64,000 bases of DNA from Streptomyces neyagawaensis (GTDB lineage Bacteria > Actinomycetota > Actinomycetes > Streptomycetales > Streptomycetaceae). The DNA is taken from the NCBI RefSeq assembly GCF_023516595.1, contig NZ_JAMGBG010000092.1, positions 27,527 to 91,526 on the forward strand, written 5' to 3'. A program made the translations under genes and the position numbers. Each line of letters starts with the position of its first letter. Positions within the stretch are counted from its first letter, which is position 1. Shown here one piece after another: positions 33,219 through 41,939 of this stretch. The notes under the pieces are model-generated. The model saw nothing but the letters and a program-made list of their open reading frames with translations, did not search any database and had not been told where the DNA came from.

Positions 33219-34049
33219 ATGACACGCGGTGAGGGCGGTACGCAGACCAGCGGCAGCGGCGACATCGTCCGTACGCTCGAACTGCTGTGGGACACGGGGC
33301 GGCGCCCCAGCCGGGGCCCCAAGCCGGGGCTCACCCTGGAGCGGATCGTGGAGGCGGCGGTTCGGGTCGCGGACGCGGAGGGCCTGGAGGCCGTGTCGAT
33401 GCGGCGGGTCGCCACGGAGCTGGGGACCGGCACGATGTCGCTGTACCGCTACGTCCCCGGCAAGGCCGAACTGCTCGACCTGATGCTGGACCGGGTGCAG
33501 CGCCCCTCCGACGATCCGGCCGACCTCGGGGACGGCGGCTGGCGGTCCGCGCTGGAGGCCCTGGGCCGGGCGACCCTCACGCTCTACCGCCGCCACCCCT
33601 GGCTGCTCCAGGTCAACCAGAGCCGGCCGCTCCTCGGGCCCAGCGCGCTGGACGGCATGGAGAAGGTGCTCTCCCGGATCAAGTCCATGGGCCTGACCGA
33701 CCCCGAGCTGGTCTCCGCGATCGTCGCGGTCGACGGCTATGTGGTCGGGGCCGCCCGCACCCAGCTCTACGAGGCGGAGGCGGAGCGGCGCACAGGGCTC
33801 ACCGACGCGGAGTTCTGGGCGGCTCAGACTCCCCTGCTGGAGAAGTTCATGGCGTCCGGGCGCTATCCGATGCTGGCCGGGCTGTCCGAGGACGCGTTCG
33901 GCCGGGACTTCGACCACTTCGAGTTCGGACTCCAGCGGATCCTCGACGGCCTGGAGGTCCTGGTGGCCCGACGGGCCGGGGCCGGGGCCGGAAACAAGGA
34001 CGGGGACGAGGGCCGGAGCGGCAGCCGGGGCGGCTGCGGGGCCGGCTGA
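33219..34049 (+). CDS. TetR/AcrR-family regulator of the ABC exporter
   Basis: A 276-residue regulator. The N-terminal HTH (about 40-90) reads TLERIVEAAVRVADAEGLEA, then SMRRVATELGTGTMSLYRYV, the canonical TetR helix-turn-helix. The C-terminal domain (TetR_C type; WRSALEALGRATLTLYRRHPW) is the ligand-binding and dimerisation part, as in regulators next to DrrAB exporters. A Gly/Asp/Arg-rich tail of 25 residues follows. Its promoter implies leaderless translation and overlaps the operator, so autorepression is expected. Its stop is 1 nt from the convergent VOC stop. Confidence 0.93.
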   Translation: MTRGEGGTQTSGSGDIVRTLELLWDTGRRPSRGPKPGLTLERIVEAAVRVADAEGLEAVSMRRVATELGTGTMSLYRYVPGKAELLDLMLDRVQRPSDDPADLGDGGWRSALEALGRATLTLYRRHPWLLQVNQSRPLLGPSALDGMEKVLSRIKSMGLTDPELVSAIVAVDGYVVGAARTQLYEAEAERRTGLTDAEFWAAQTPLLEKFMASGRYPMLAGLSEDAFGRDFDHFEFGLQRILDGLEVLVARRAGAGAGNKDGDEGRSGSRGGCGAG

Positions 34050-34050
34050 G

Positions 34051-34791
34051 TCAGTGCGGGGCCAGGACGCAGAACTCGTGGCCCTCCGGGTCGGCGAGGC
34101 AGGTCCACGGGACGTCGCCCTGGCCGACGTCGAGGTCGGTGGCGCCGAGGGCCCGCAGCCGGTCGACCTCCGCCGCCTTGTCGTCACCGGGACAGGGCAG
34201 CAGGTCGAGATGGACGCGGTCCGGCACGGTCTTCACGCCGGGCGTGCGCAGGAACTCCAGATACGGGCCGACGCCCTGGGCGGAGCGCAGCACCGCGTGG
34301 TCGTCGGTCACCTCGTGCAGCGGCCAGTCGATCGCCTCACCCCAGAACCGGGCCATGGCCCGCGGGTCCGCGCAGTCGACCACCACCGCGGCGATCGGCC
34401 CGGTGTCCCGGTAGACCTCGCGGGGCTCCAGCACACAGAACTCGTTGCCCTCCGGGTCGGCGAGGACCGTCCACGGCACGTCGCCCTGGCCGACGTCGGC
34501 GGGGGTCGCGCCCAGCTTCCGCAGCCGCGCGACCAGCTCCGTCTGCTGGGCGGCCGAGTGGGTGGCGATGTCGAGGTGCACCCGGTTCTTCGTGGGCGTC
34601 TTGGGGTCCGGCACGGGGACGACGTCGACCCCGAGGGCGACCGGATGCGGCCAGACGAGCCCGCCGGCGGGGCCGACGTAGGTGGCGGCACCGGGGCGGT
34701 AGGCGGTCCAGCCGAGCGCCTCCGCCCAGAACCGGCCGACCGCCGAGGCGTCGACGGCCTTGACGATCACATGAACGGGTCGCAGCGCCAT
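34051..34791 (-). CDS. Two-domain VOC (glyoxalase-like) protein
   Basis: A 246-residue protein made of two homologous VOC modules (about 1-122 and 130-246). Each ends with the same block: GQGDVPWTVLADPEGNEFCVL in the first and GQGDVPWTCLADPEGHEFCVL in the second, showing internal duplication. Metal-ligand positions (HVIVKAVD; HLDIATH; HLDLLPC) are partly kept. Family members include glyoxalases, dioxygenases and drug-sequestering proteins; nothing here fixes the substrate. Converges with the TetR gene. Confidence 0.88.
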   Translation of the reverse strand: MALRPVHVIVKAVDASAVGRFWAEALGWTAYRPGAATYVGPAGGLVWPHPVALGVDVVPVPDPKTPTKNRVHLDIATHSAAQQTELVARLRKLGATPADVGQGDVPWTVLADPEGNEFCVLEPREVYRDTGPIAAVVVDCADPRAMARFWGEAIDWPLHEVTDDHAVLRSAQGVGPYLEFLRTPGVKTVPDRVHLDLLPCPGDDKAAEVDRLRALGATDLDVGQGDVPWTCLADPEGHEFCVLAPH

Positions 34792-34861
34792 GCCGCCGAT
34801 CCTATGCAGCGCCGCACGGCCCGCCGGGCGACCGGCTGACGGGGCGTCGGAGAACGCCCCG

Positions 34862-35878
34862 TCAGGACGGGCGGCGCAGGACGCGCTTGAAGCCCCAGAT
34901 GACGACGACGGCGCCGAGCACGGCGATCGCGCCGACCTTGAACCCCGAGCCGGTGCCGTCGGCGTCCTGCCCGGCGGCCGAGCCGTCGGAGGAGGACGAG
35001 CCGGAACCGCCGTTCCCGGAGCCGCCCTTGCCGGAGCCGCCGCCGGGGACGTCGCGGGCGAGGACCGTGCTGGCGGCGCCCTCACTGCCGTACATGATCT
35101 TCGTGCCGTCGGTGGTGTACGTGAGGGACTCGCCCTGCCGTTGCAGGGGCACGCTCAGCCGGTCGGCCTTCTCGATCTTCCCGCCCTTCCAGTCGTAGAG
35201 GATCGCGCCGAAGTACGAGCGCAGGGCGAGGTGCTTGCCGTTTGGTGAGAACGCCCCGTCGGTGACCTCCAGATCGGGTACGGAGGCGACCTTCTTGAAG
35301 ATGTTCGTGCCGGACGCGGCGAGTTCGGCCGGGCCCTCGTACAGCGAGCCCCCCGCCTCGTTCTTGTCGGCGATGTAGACGCGCCCGGTCTTCGGGTGCA
35401 CCATCAGCGCCTCGGCGTCCCGCGCCCCGTCCTCGTACTTCACGACGTACTGCGTGGCCCTGACCGTCTGGTCCTTGAGCTGCTTGGGCTCCGGCAGCTC
35501 GTAGATCCACACGTACTGCCAGGTCCCGCCGAGGTTGTCGCCGATGTCGCCGACGTAGAGGTGGTTGTCCGGGCCGATGGAGATCGCCTCGACGTCCCGC
35601 GGTGTGCCGACACCCGTCAGCGTCACCGTGGCGACCGTCTTCCCGGTCCCGCTGTCCACGGCGTACAGGAACGCGCCGTCGTCGCTGTCGTTGTGCGTCC
35701 AGTACACGCCGGGGTGCTGGCGCGAGGCCGCGAGACCGCTGGACTCGGTGATCCTCGGGTCCTTCACCGTGAAGTCGCCGTCGTCGGCGGCCGCGGGCAC
35801 GGCCGGTACGGCGGCGAGCAGAGCGCCGGCGAGCACGGCGAGACCGGCGAGGAAGGGACGGCGGGATGGTCGGCGCAT
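34862..35878 (-). CDS. Exported beta-propeller-like protein with C-terminal membrane anchor
   Basis: A 338-residue protein with a signal peptide (1-31; basic start RRPSRRPFLAGLAVLAGALL, AAA cleavage region), an extracellular domain with repeated strand motifs of beta-propellers (YWTHNDSDDGAFLYAVDSGT; AISIGPDNHLYVGDIGDN; VYIADKNEAGGSLYEG; GAFSPNGKHLALRSYFGAIL), a Gly/Ser linker, and a final hydrophobic helix with a basic end (VGAIAVLGAVVVIWGFKR). Probably surface-anchored. Ligand unknown. Confidence 0.8.
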   Translation of the reverse strand: MRRPSRRPFLAGLAVLAGALLAAVPAVPAAADDGDFTVKDPRITESSGLAASRQHPGVYWTHNDSDDGAFLYAVDSGTGKTVATVTLTGVGTPRDVEAISIGPDNHLYVGDIGDNLGGTWQYVWIYELPEPKQLKDQTVRATQYVVKYEDGARDAEALMVHPKTGRVYIADKNEAGGSLYEGPAELAASGTNIFKKVASVPDLEVTDGAFSPNGKHLALRSYFGAILYDWKGGKIEKADRLSVPLQRQGESLTYTTDGTKIMYGSEGAASTVLARDVPGGGSGKGGSGNGGSGSSSSDGSAAGQDADGTGSGFKVGAIAVLGAVVVIWGFKRVLRRPS

Positions 35879-36010
35879 GCCTCCCACCCTGCCATGCCGC
35901 CGCGCGGGGCGGGGGTGGGAGAGCTTCGCGGGGACCGTGGTCCCGCACCACGTGGTGATGCTCACAGGGGTGTGTGACCCAGTCCCTCCTACCGATGGGT
36001 AGCGATCGTT

Positions 36011-36016
36011 CATGAT
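36011..36016 (+). promoter_or_regulatory. -10-like box CATGAT for SGNH gene
   Basis: CATGAT ends 6 nt before ATG 36023, leaderless spacing; the first base departs from TANNNT. Confidence 0.35.
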
Positions 36017-36022
36017 GAGCCC

Positions 36023-36706
36023 ATGCTCAGGTTCATGCCCGTAGGCGACTCCATGACGATCGGGAGCGCGGGCGAACACACGTGGCGCTACCGGCTCTGG
36101 CAGCACCTGTGCGCGTCGCACGACGGCCCGTTCCGGATCGTCGGCCCGCGCGAGTCGCTCCACGACAAGGCGACCGACGCCCCCACGTCGTACGAGTACG
36201 CCGACGGCGACCCCCGCTTCCCCCGCGCCCATCTCGCCGGCTGGGGCGAGGGCTGGCTGCACATGGCCCCGCTGATCGCCGACGCGGTCCGCGCCCACCG
36301 CGCGAACGTCCTCCTCGTCTCCCTCGGCCTCATCGACCTGGGCTTCTACACGGACGCCGAGCAGACCATCGAGAACACCCGCCGCTTCGTCGCCGCCGCG
36401 CGCGAGGCCGACCCGCGCGTCCGAATGGTGCTCCTGCCGGTCATCCCGAACGTCCGTGCCGAGGGCGACGCCGCCTTCGCCGCCCAGGTGGCCCGCTTCA
36501 ACGAGCTCCTCGCCAAGACGGCCGCCGACCTCGACGAACCCCGCTCCGAGCTGCTCCTGGCGTCCCCGCCCCCGGCGTACGACATCCACCTGGACACCTA
36601 CGACGGCACCCACCCCAACGCCTCCGGCGAGCACCGCATCGCGGCGGCCTTCGCGAACGCGATGCACGAGGCGTGGGATCTGGGCGGCCCGTACGAACTG
36701 CCGTAG
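36023..36706 (+). CDS. SGNH/GDSL hydrolase-like protein
   Basis: A 227-residue protein with block I MPVGDSMTIG (nucleophile Ser in GDS) and block V DGTHPNASGEHRIA (Asp and His). Block III, normally GxND with the oxyanion-hole Asn, reads SLGLIDLGF, so the Asn is Ile. There is no signal peptide, although many relatives are secreted. It may be an esterase with altered oxyanion hole or a non-catalytic paralogue. No ribosome site precedes the ATG. Confidence 0.8.
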   Translation: MLRFMPVGDSMTIGSAGEHTWRYRLWQHLCASHDGPFRIVGPRESLHDKATDAPTSYEYADGDPRFPRAHLAGWGEGWLHMAPLIADAVRAHRANVLLVSLGLIDLGFYTDAEQTIENTRRFVAAAREADPRVRMVLLPVIPNVRAEGDAAFAAQVARFNELLAKTAADLDEPRSELLLASPPPAYDIHLDTYDGTHPNASGEHRIAAAFANAMHEAWDLGGPYELP

Positions 36707-36726
36707 GCGCGGGCGCCGGTGGTCGC

Positions 36727-37506
36727 TCAGGCGCCGGCCGGGGCCTTCCTGGTGGCCGTGACCAGCGCGAACGACAGATACTCCCCACCGTCCGCCTCCA
36801 GCATGTCGACGACGGCCTGTTCGTCCCCGCCGGGCCGCCGCTCGGCGACCGCCCGCGACCACAGCAGCCAGTCGTGCCAGCCGTCCTCCTGGAGGCGCGC
36901 CGAGGTGACGTCGACCAGCTCGGTGATCTCCCACTGGAACCGCCACCACTCGGCGGTGTGCCAGGCGATGGCCTCCCAGCCGACGAGGGCCTTGATGTGG
37001 GCGGGAACGGCCCCGAGGTCCCGCACCTCGCGCGTCATGCCGGGCGTGGCCACGCCGAGCTGCCCGCCGCTGCGCAGGAACCGCACGAGGTACGGCAGAT
37101 AGCTGTCGGCCGTCCCGAAGTACTCGAACGCGTCGACGCTCACGACGGCGTCGAAGCTCCCCTCCTCGAACGGCAGGGCGTGCGCCTCCGCCCGCACGGC
37201 CGTCACCCGGTCGGCCACCCCGGCCTCCTCGAACACGGCCGCCGCCTCCTCCGCCGCGATCCACCAGTCGGCGGCGACGACCTCCACGCCGAACTCCCGC
37301 GCCAGGAACACCGAGGTCGCCCCCTTCCCCGACCCCAGGTCCAGGACCCGCATCCCGGGCCGGAGGTCGAGGTTCTCGACGAGGTTCTCCAGCAGCCACA
37401 ACGGATGCGGCCCCATGTCGAGGCCGAGCAGCCAGGAGGGGTCGTAGGCGGAGGAGCGGGGGTAGCGGTCGGGACGTACGAGCGCGTCCAGCGCGGAGGT
37501 GGTCAT
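36727..37506 (-). CDS. SAM-dependent methyltransferase
   Basis: A 259-residue class-I methyltransferase. Motif I is MRVLDLGSGKGATSVFLARE (residues 56-75), motif II VEVVAADWW, and the post-motif acidic strand FDAVVSVDAFEYFG fixes the Rossmann core. The N-terminal YPRSSAYDPSWLLGLDMGP and C-terminal EWWRFQWEITELVDVTSARL are shared with a common actinobacterial group of unknown small-molecule methyltransferases. Start ATG 37506 lacks a clear ribosome site; GTG 24 nt upstream is possible. Convergent with the SGNH gene. Confidence 0.88.
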   Translation of the reverse strand: MTTSALDALVRPDRYPRSSAYDPSWLLGLDMGPHPLWLLENLVENLDLRPGMRVLDLGSGKGATSVFLAREFGVEVVAADWWIAAEEAAAVFEEAGVADRVTAVRAEAHALPFEEGSFDAVVSVDAFEYFGTADSYLPYLVRFLRSGGQLGVATPGMTREVRDLGAVPAHIKALVGWEAIAWHTAEWWRFQWEITELVDVTSARLQEDGWHDWLLWSRAVAERRPGGDEQAVVDMLEADGGEYLSFALVTATRKAPAGA

Positions 37507-37641
37507 GACAGCCGACCCAACCGGCTCGACCCACGGCTCCGCAACCGAGTTCCGCGGCACCGCACGTGACCTGGTCACCGTGCGTATCGTTGTACCGCGC
37601 GGCTGTTCGCGACCCAGCGACAGCCGGGGAGGAGCGCCACG

Positions 37642-38229
37642 ATGACCGTCCTTGACGACAGGATCGAGATGGCCGAGCACAACGGCGAACTCACACTCGA
37701 CACCATGTTCGAGTGGCTGGAGCAGATGCCCGTCCCCGAGGGATTCAAGGTCGAGATCGTCGAGGGGGCCATCTTCATGTCGCCGCAGCGGGACACGCAC
37801 TGGGAGATCATCCTGGACATCATCGAACAGTTGCGCACCGCATACCCGCGCACGCGTCTGAAGTCCGACGTCCGTATCGACTATCCGGGCCACCTCAACG
37901 GCTTCTCGACCGACGTGACCCTGATGTCCCGTGACGCCGTCAAGGACTCCAAGGGCCTGTGGAGCTGCGAGGACGTCGAGTTCGTCGCCGAGGTCATCTC
38001 CAAGGGCACCGCGGCCAATGACTACGGCCCCAAGAAGACGGCCTACGCGACCGCCGAGGTCCCCGTCTACCTGATCGCGGACCCGTACCAGGGCAGGTGC
38101 CACCTGTACCGGAACCCCAAGCAGGGGGAGTACGTCATCGAGACGACCGTCCCGTTCGGCTACGAGCTGGACCTCACCGACACCGTCGTCGGCCTCACCC
38201 TCAAGACCGACGAGTTCCCCCGCGACTGA
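37642..38229 (+). CDS. Uma2-family (DUF820) putative endonuclease
   Basis: A 195-residue protein with the PD-(D/E)XK layout of Uma2: FKVEIVEGAIFMSP with the first acidic residues, HWEIILDIIEQL, FSTDVTLMSRDA (the D of the PD motif) and FVAEVISKGTAANDYGPKKT with E and K. These proteins are numerous in Streptomyces and their biological role is unresolved. The ATG is preceded by GGGGAGGA. Monocistronic between divergent and unrelated neighbours. Confidence 0.9.
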   Translation: MTVLDDRIEMAEHNGELTLDTMFEWLEQMPVPEGFKVEIVEGAIFMSPQRDTHWEIILDIIEQLRTAYPRTRLKSDVRIDYPGHLNGFSTDVTLMSRDAVKDSKGLWSCEDVEFVAEVISKGTAANDYGPKKTAYATAEVPVYLIADPYQGRCHLYRNPKQGEYVIETTVPFGYELDLTDTVVGLTLKTDEFPRD

Positions 38230-38386
38230 GCCGCGGTCCGGCCTCGCCAAGGGGCCGCCAAGGTGTGGCCAAGACCCGTTCCCGGGGCGGGCGGCGGCTT
38301 GCCCGGGAGGCACCCGCTCGCTTGGATGGCGCGGTCGGCGTGGGCACGGGGCCGCGTCGCGTACGGCGACGAGGGGTGGGTCCGAG

Positions 38387-39700
38387 GTGGTGGCGGGGGC
38401 GGCCGGGCGGGGACTGGGCCGGGAGTTCCGGTGGCTGTGGACGGCGTACGTGGTCAGCACCTGCGGCACGCGGCTGGCGTTCGACGCGCTCCCGCTGATC
38501 GCGGTCCTGGTCCTGGACGTCGGCCCGGCGGAGGTCTCCGCGCTGGCGGCCACCGGTCTGGCCGTGGGCGCGGCGGTGGCGGTGCCGCTCGGCCCCTGGG
38601 TGGAGTTCCGCCGCAAGCGCCCGGTGATGATCGGGACGGATCTGCTCCGCGCCGGCGCCCTTCTGACGGTCCCCGCGGCCTACGCCCTCGACCTGCTGTC
38701 CTTCCCGCAGCTGCTGCTGGTCTCGGTCGTCGTCGCCGCGGCCGACATCACCTTCGGCGCGGCGAGCGGCGCGTTCCTGAAGTGCCTGGTCCCCCCGGAG
38801 CACCTCCTCGCCGCGAACGGCCGCTTCGAGGCCACCAACTGGACGGCGACCATGCTCGGCCCGCCGCTGGGCGGCGCCGCGATCGGCCTCCTCGGCCCGG
38901 TGGTCACGCTCGTGACCGACGCGGTCAGCTATCTCCTCTCCGCGACGGCCCTCCTGGCGATCGGCGACACCGAGCGCCCCGCCGAGCGCCCACTGAAGCA
39001 CCCCGCGCACTCCGGGGAGGCGCCCGCCGACGGAACACCTCCCGAGCCGGCCGCGCCCCGCCTCCGGGCCCGTGACCTGCTCGACGGCTGGCGGTACATC
39101 CTCACCAGCCCGGCGCTGCGCCCCCTGTTCCTCAACACGATCCTGGTCAATGGCCTGATCATGGCGACCGCCCCGCTGCTGCTGGTCCTGATGGTCGGCG
39201 AGCTGGGCTTCACGCCCTGGCAGTACGGTCTGGCCTTCGCCCTGCCCTGCGTGGGCGGGCTGATCGGTTCGCGGCTCGCCCGGCGGCTGGTCGCCCGGTA
39301 CGGGCAGCACCGGGTGCTGCTGGCTACGGGCGCGTTGCGGGCGTGCTGGCCGGTGGGGCTGGCGTTCATCCACCCCGGCGCCACCGGGCTCGTCCTGGTG
39401 ATGGCCGTGGAGCTGGGCCTGATCACCTGCATGGGCGTCTTCAACCCGGTGATGGCCACGTACCGCCTCGACGAGACCCCGCCGGACCGGGTCGCCCGCA
39501 CCCTGTCCGCCTGGTCGGTCACCAGCAAGCTGACGATCGCCGCGCTGACCGCCCTGTGGGGCCTGCTGGCCGCCGTCACCGGCCCCCGCACGGCGGTCGC
39601 CGCGGCCGGCGCCCTGATGCTCGCCACCCCGCTGCTCCTCCCCCGCCACCGGCCCGCGCGCCCCTCTCCGAAGGACGACCCGGCCGAGCTGAGGGGTTAA
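38387..39700 (+). CDS. MFS transporter
   Basis: A 437-residue permease with about 12 hydrophobic helices in two halves joined by a Pro/Ala-rich cytoplasmic loop (about 205-230). The N-half starts LWTAYVVSTCGTRLAFDALPL and contains the motif-A-like loop PWVEFRRKRPVMIGTDLLRA between helices 2 and 3, and FLKCLVPPEHLLAANGR, as in MFS_3-type exporters near macrolide efflux proteins. Substrate unknown. The start is GTG 38387; no strong ribosome site is seen. Confidence 0.88.
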   Translation: MVAGAAGRGLGREFRWLWTAYVVSTCGTRLAFDALPLIAVLVLDVGPAEVSALAATGLAVGAAVAVPLGPWVEFRRKRPVMIGTDLLRAGALLTVPAAYALDLLSFPQLLLVSVVVAAADITFGAASGAFLKCLVPPEHLLAANGRFEATNWTATMLGPPLGGAAIGLLGPVVTLVTDAVSYLLSATALLAIGDTERPAERPLKHPAHSGEAPADGTPPEPAAPRLRARDLLDGWRYILTSPALRPLFLNTILVNGLIMATAPLLLVLMVGELGFTPWQYGLAFALPCVGGLIGSRLARRLVARYGQHRVLLATGALRACWPVGLAFIHPGATGLVLVMAVELGLITCMGVFNPVMATYRLDETPPDRVARTLSAWSVTSKLTIAALTALWGLLAAVTGPRTAVAAAGALMLATPLLLPRHRPARPSPKDDPAELRG

Positions 39701-39801
39701 AGGGCTGGAGGGCTGGAGGGCTGACCGGCCGGTCGCGGGGCCCACCGGCCGGTCGCGGGCCCCTTGCCTAGAGCGCACTCCACGGCCTTGGCTGGGGGAC
39801 C

Positions 39802-40794
39802 ATGGAGTACACACAGCTCGGACGCACGGGACTCAAGGTCAGCCGGCTGGTGCTCGGCACCATGAACTTCGGGCCGCAGACCGACGAGGCGGACAGCCAC
39901 GCGATCATGGACGCGGCGCTGAACGCGGGGATCAACTTCTTCGACACGGCGAACGTGTACGGCTGGGGCGAGAACAAGGGCCGTACGGAAAAGATCATCG
40001 GCGACTGGTTCGCGCGGGGCGGCGACCGCCGCGACAAGGTCGTCCTCGCCACCAAGGTGTACGGCAACATGGCGGCGGACGGCGACGCCTGGCCCAACCA
40101 CGACAAGCTGTCCGCGCTGAACATCCGGCGGGCGGTCGACGCCAGCCTGAAGCGGCTGCGGACCGACTACATCGACGTCTACCAGTTCCACCACGTCGAC
40201 CGTGCCACCCCCTTCGAGGAGATCTGGCAGGCCGTCGACGTCCTGGTCCAGCAGGGCAAGATCCTCTACGTCGGCTCCTCCAACTTCCCCGGGTACAAGA
40301 TCGCCCAGGCCAACGAGATCGCCGCCCGGCGCTCGGGCACCATCGGCCTCGTCAGCGAGCAGTGCCTCTACAACCTCGCCGAGCGCCGCGCCGAGATGGA
40401 GGTGATCCCCGCCGCCCAGGAGTACGGGCTCGGGGTGATCCCGTGGTCGCCGCTGCACGGCGGTCTGCTCGGCGGTGTCCTCAAGAAGGAGGCGGAGGGC
40501 GGCCGGCGCGCCTCCGGCCGCGCCGCCGACACCCTCGCCGACCCGGCCGCGCGCGGCCGGATCCAGGCGTACGAGGACCTCCTCGACAAGCACGGCGTCG
40601 AGCCGGGCGAGGCCGCCCTGGCCTGGCTGCTGACCCGCCCCGGTGTCACCGGCCCGATCGTCGGACCGCGCACGGCCGCACAGCTGGAGTCCGCGATCCG
40701 GGCGGCCGAGCTGGAGCTGAGCGAGGAGCTGCTCGCCTCCCTGGACGAGATCTTCCCGGGCCCGGGCCCGTCCCCGGAGGCGTTCGCCTGGTAA
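39802..40794 (+). CDS. Aldo/keto reductase
   Basis: A 330-residue TIM-barrel NADPH-dependent oxidoreductase. The catalytic tetrad is present: Asp in NFFDTANVYG, Tyr in the same helix (VYGWGENKG), Lys in VVLATKVYG and His in VYQFHHVDRA. The cofactor end is TGPIVGPRTAAQLE. Similar to the AKR12/YajO-type group acting on sugars or aldehydes. Start ATG 39802 has GGGGGA 6 nt upstream. A pair of direct repeats lies between the MFS stop and this gene. Confidence 0.93.
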   Translation: MEYTQLGRTGLKVSRLVLGTMNFGPQTDEADSHAIMDAALNAGINFFDTANVYGWGENKGRTEKIIGDWFARGGDRRDKVVLATKVYGNMAADGDAWPNHDKLSALNIRRAVDASLKRLRTDYIDVYQFHHVDRATPFEEIWQAVDVLVQQGKILYVGSSNFPGYKIAQANEIAARRSGTIGLVSEQCLYNLAERRAEMEVIPAAQEYGLGVIPWSPLHGGLLGGVLKKEAEGGRRASGRAADTLADPAARGRIQAYEDLLDKHGVEPGEAALAWLLTRPGVTGPIVGPRTAAQLESAIRAAELELSEELLASLDEIFPGPGPSPEAFAW

Positions 40795-40849
40795 CCACCG
40801 GGCTCCGCCCCGAGGGCGAACGGGGGACCGCTCGACCGGCTCGCACGGG

Positions 40850-41100
40850 CCCCGGGTCACTCCGACCCACCGGGCCCGCGCGGGCCACCGGCCACCCCGA
40901 CGGGCCGACGGGTCACGGATCGCGGGTCGCTCCCACCGGCCGACCAGCCACGGATCGCGAGTCCCTCCGAACGCCCGACCCTCCACGGGTCGCGGGTCAC
41001 TCCCACCGGCCGGCCCGCGCGAGTCACAGTCACGGGTCGCGGGTCACTCCGACCGGCCCGCCCGGCGCGAGGCACCCGTTACGGGCCCCGGGTCACTCCG
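40850..41100. repeat. Degenerate 35-50-bp tandem repeats
   Basis: The stretch after the aldo/keto reductase holds no credible gene. Four units begin CACGG(A/G)TCGCGGGTC at 40914, 40949, 40984 and 41031, with flanking weaker copies sharing CTCCCACCGGCCG. Units vary from 35 to 50 bp. Confidence 0.75.
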
Positions 41101-41139
41101 GCGGTCGGCGGTTCCCCGGCGGTCCGGGCGCCGCCGCGG

Positions 41140-41229
41140 TCACTTGCCCAGCACCGCCGCGAGGGCGACCACCGCGAACATCAGCACAAGCACACCGGCC
41201 ATGATCCGGTTACGGGTCTTCGGGTCCAC
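41140..41229 (-). CDS. 29-residue single-span membrane peptide, leaderless
   Basis: GTG 41229 opens 29 codons: a basic start VDPKTRNRIMAG followed by one hydrophobic helix (VLVLMFAVVALAAVLG) and a terminal Lys. A TAGGCT -10 box (41237-41242) lies exactly 7 nt upstream, identical in sequence and spacing to the serC promoter, which supports expression. I recall near-identical small frames in other Streptomyces genomes. Function unknown; it could be a small regulator of a membrane enzyme. Confidence 0.7.
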   Translation of the reverse strand: MDPKTRNRIMAGVLVLMFAVVALAAVLGK

Positions 41230-41313
41230 ACCATCGAGCCTAACTGCCCGGCCCCGGCCCGCCCGAGACGGCCCCCGCGGTCCGGCCCGGGCCCCCCGCG
41301 CCGCGCGCCGCCG

Positions 41314-41889
41314 TCAGTCACCCAGCTCCCACCGCTCCACGGCCTCGTACCGGGGCTGTTCCCCCGGCACCCCCGACGTCGGCAGGTGGCTCCGCACCAG
41401 CGCCAGGTCGGCGACGGTCCAGGTGCGCCCGACGAACGCCGACAGCGTCTCGACGTACGGCCGCACCTCGAACGCCTCCCGGCTGCGGGCCACCGTCAGA
41501 TGCGGTGTGTAGCGGCGGTGCTGCCCCATGTCGACGCCGGCCTTGCGCCCGGCCGCCTCCGCCCGGTCGGCCAGCAGCCGCAGGGACCGCGTGTCGCCCT
41601 CGGCGCCCGCCCACAGCGCCCGCCCGTGACCGAACTGTCCGCCGCCCGCCACGGCCAGCGGGAACGGCTCGCTCCGGTGCGCGGCCCGCGCGAGCCGTTC
41701 CGTCAGCTCCGGGACGAGCGACGGGTCGACCTCGCCGTAGAAGGCGAGCGTGAAGTGCCAGCCGGGCGGCTCGGTCCAGCGCAGCCGGTCGGCGCCGGCC
41801 AGCCCCTTCAACCGGGCCACGACCAGACCGAGTTCGTCCACCACCTCGTCCGGCGGCAGCACCGCCGCGAACAGTCTCATGGCACTCAT
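41314..41889 (-). CDS. thpR: RNA 2',3'-cyclic phosphodiesterase (2'-5' RNA ligase family)
   Basis: A 191-residue 2H phosphoesterase. Both HxTx motifs are present: WHFTLAFYGEVD (residues 44-55) and PHLTVARSREAFEV (about 130-143). MRLFAAVLPPDEV at the start is characteristic of ThpR, which hydrolyses 2',3'-cyclic RNA ends and can ligate 2'-5' in vitro. Start ATG 41889; MSAMRLF could begin at either Met. It lies 50 nt after the MFS stop on the same strand. Confidence 0.93.
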   Translation of the reverse strand: MSAMRLFAAVLPPDEVVDELGLVVARLKGLAGADRLRWTEPPGWHFTLAFYGEVDPSLVPELTERLARAAHRSEPFPLAVAGGGQFGHGRALWAGAEGDTRSLRLLADRAEAAGRKAGVDMGQHRRYTPHLTVARSREAFEVRPYVETLSAFVGRTWTVADLALVRSHLPTSGVPGEQPRYEAVERWELGD

Positions 41890-41939
41890 GCCCGTCACCC
41901 TTCCAGGGAAAGGATCACCTGGCGAGCGCTCCGGGGCCT

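Noticed and set aside
31215..34187. A continuous 990-codon leftward frame that would fuse the ABC permease to upstream sequence
   Set aside because: Upstream of 32117 the frame translates to Arg/Gly/Pro-rich nonsense antisense to or out of frame with the ATPase and TetR genes; the permease has its own ATG overlapping the ATPase stop.
35946..35957. Palindrome CACCACGTGGTG upstream of the exported propeller gene
   Set aside because: Symmetric, but GC-rich and without a promoter or a second site; it could be chance, so it is not listed as an operator.
37642..38229. Uma2 gene as a mobile-element or defence nuclease
   Set aside because: Uma2 genes are scattered singly in Streptomyces; no inverted repeats or partner genes are visible here.
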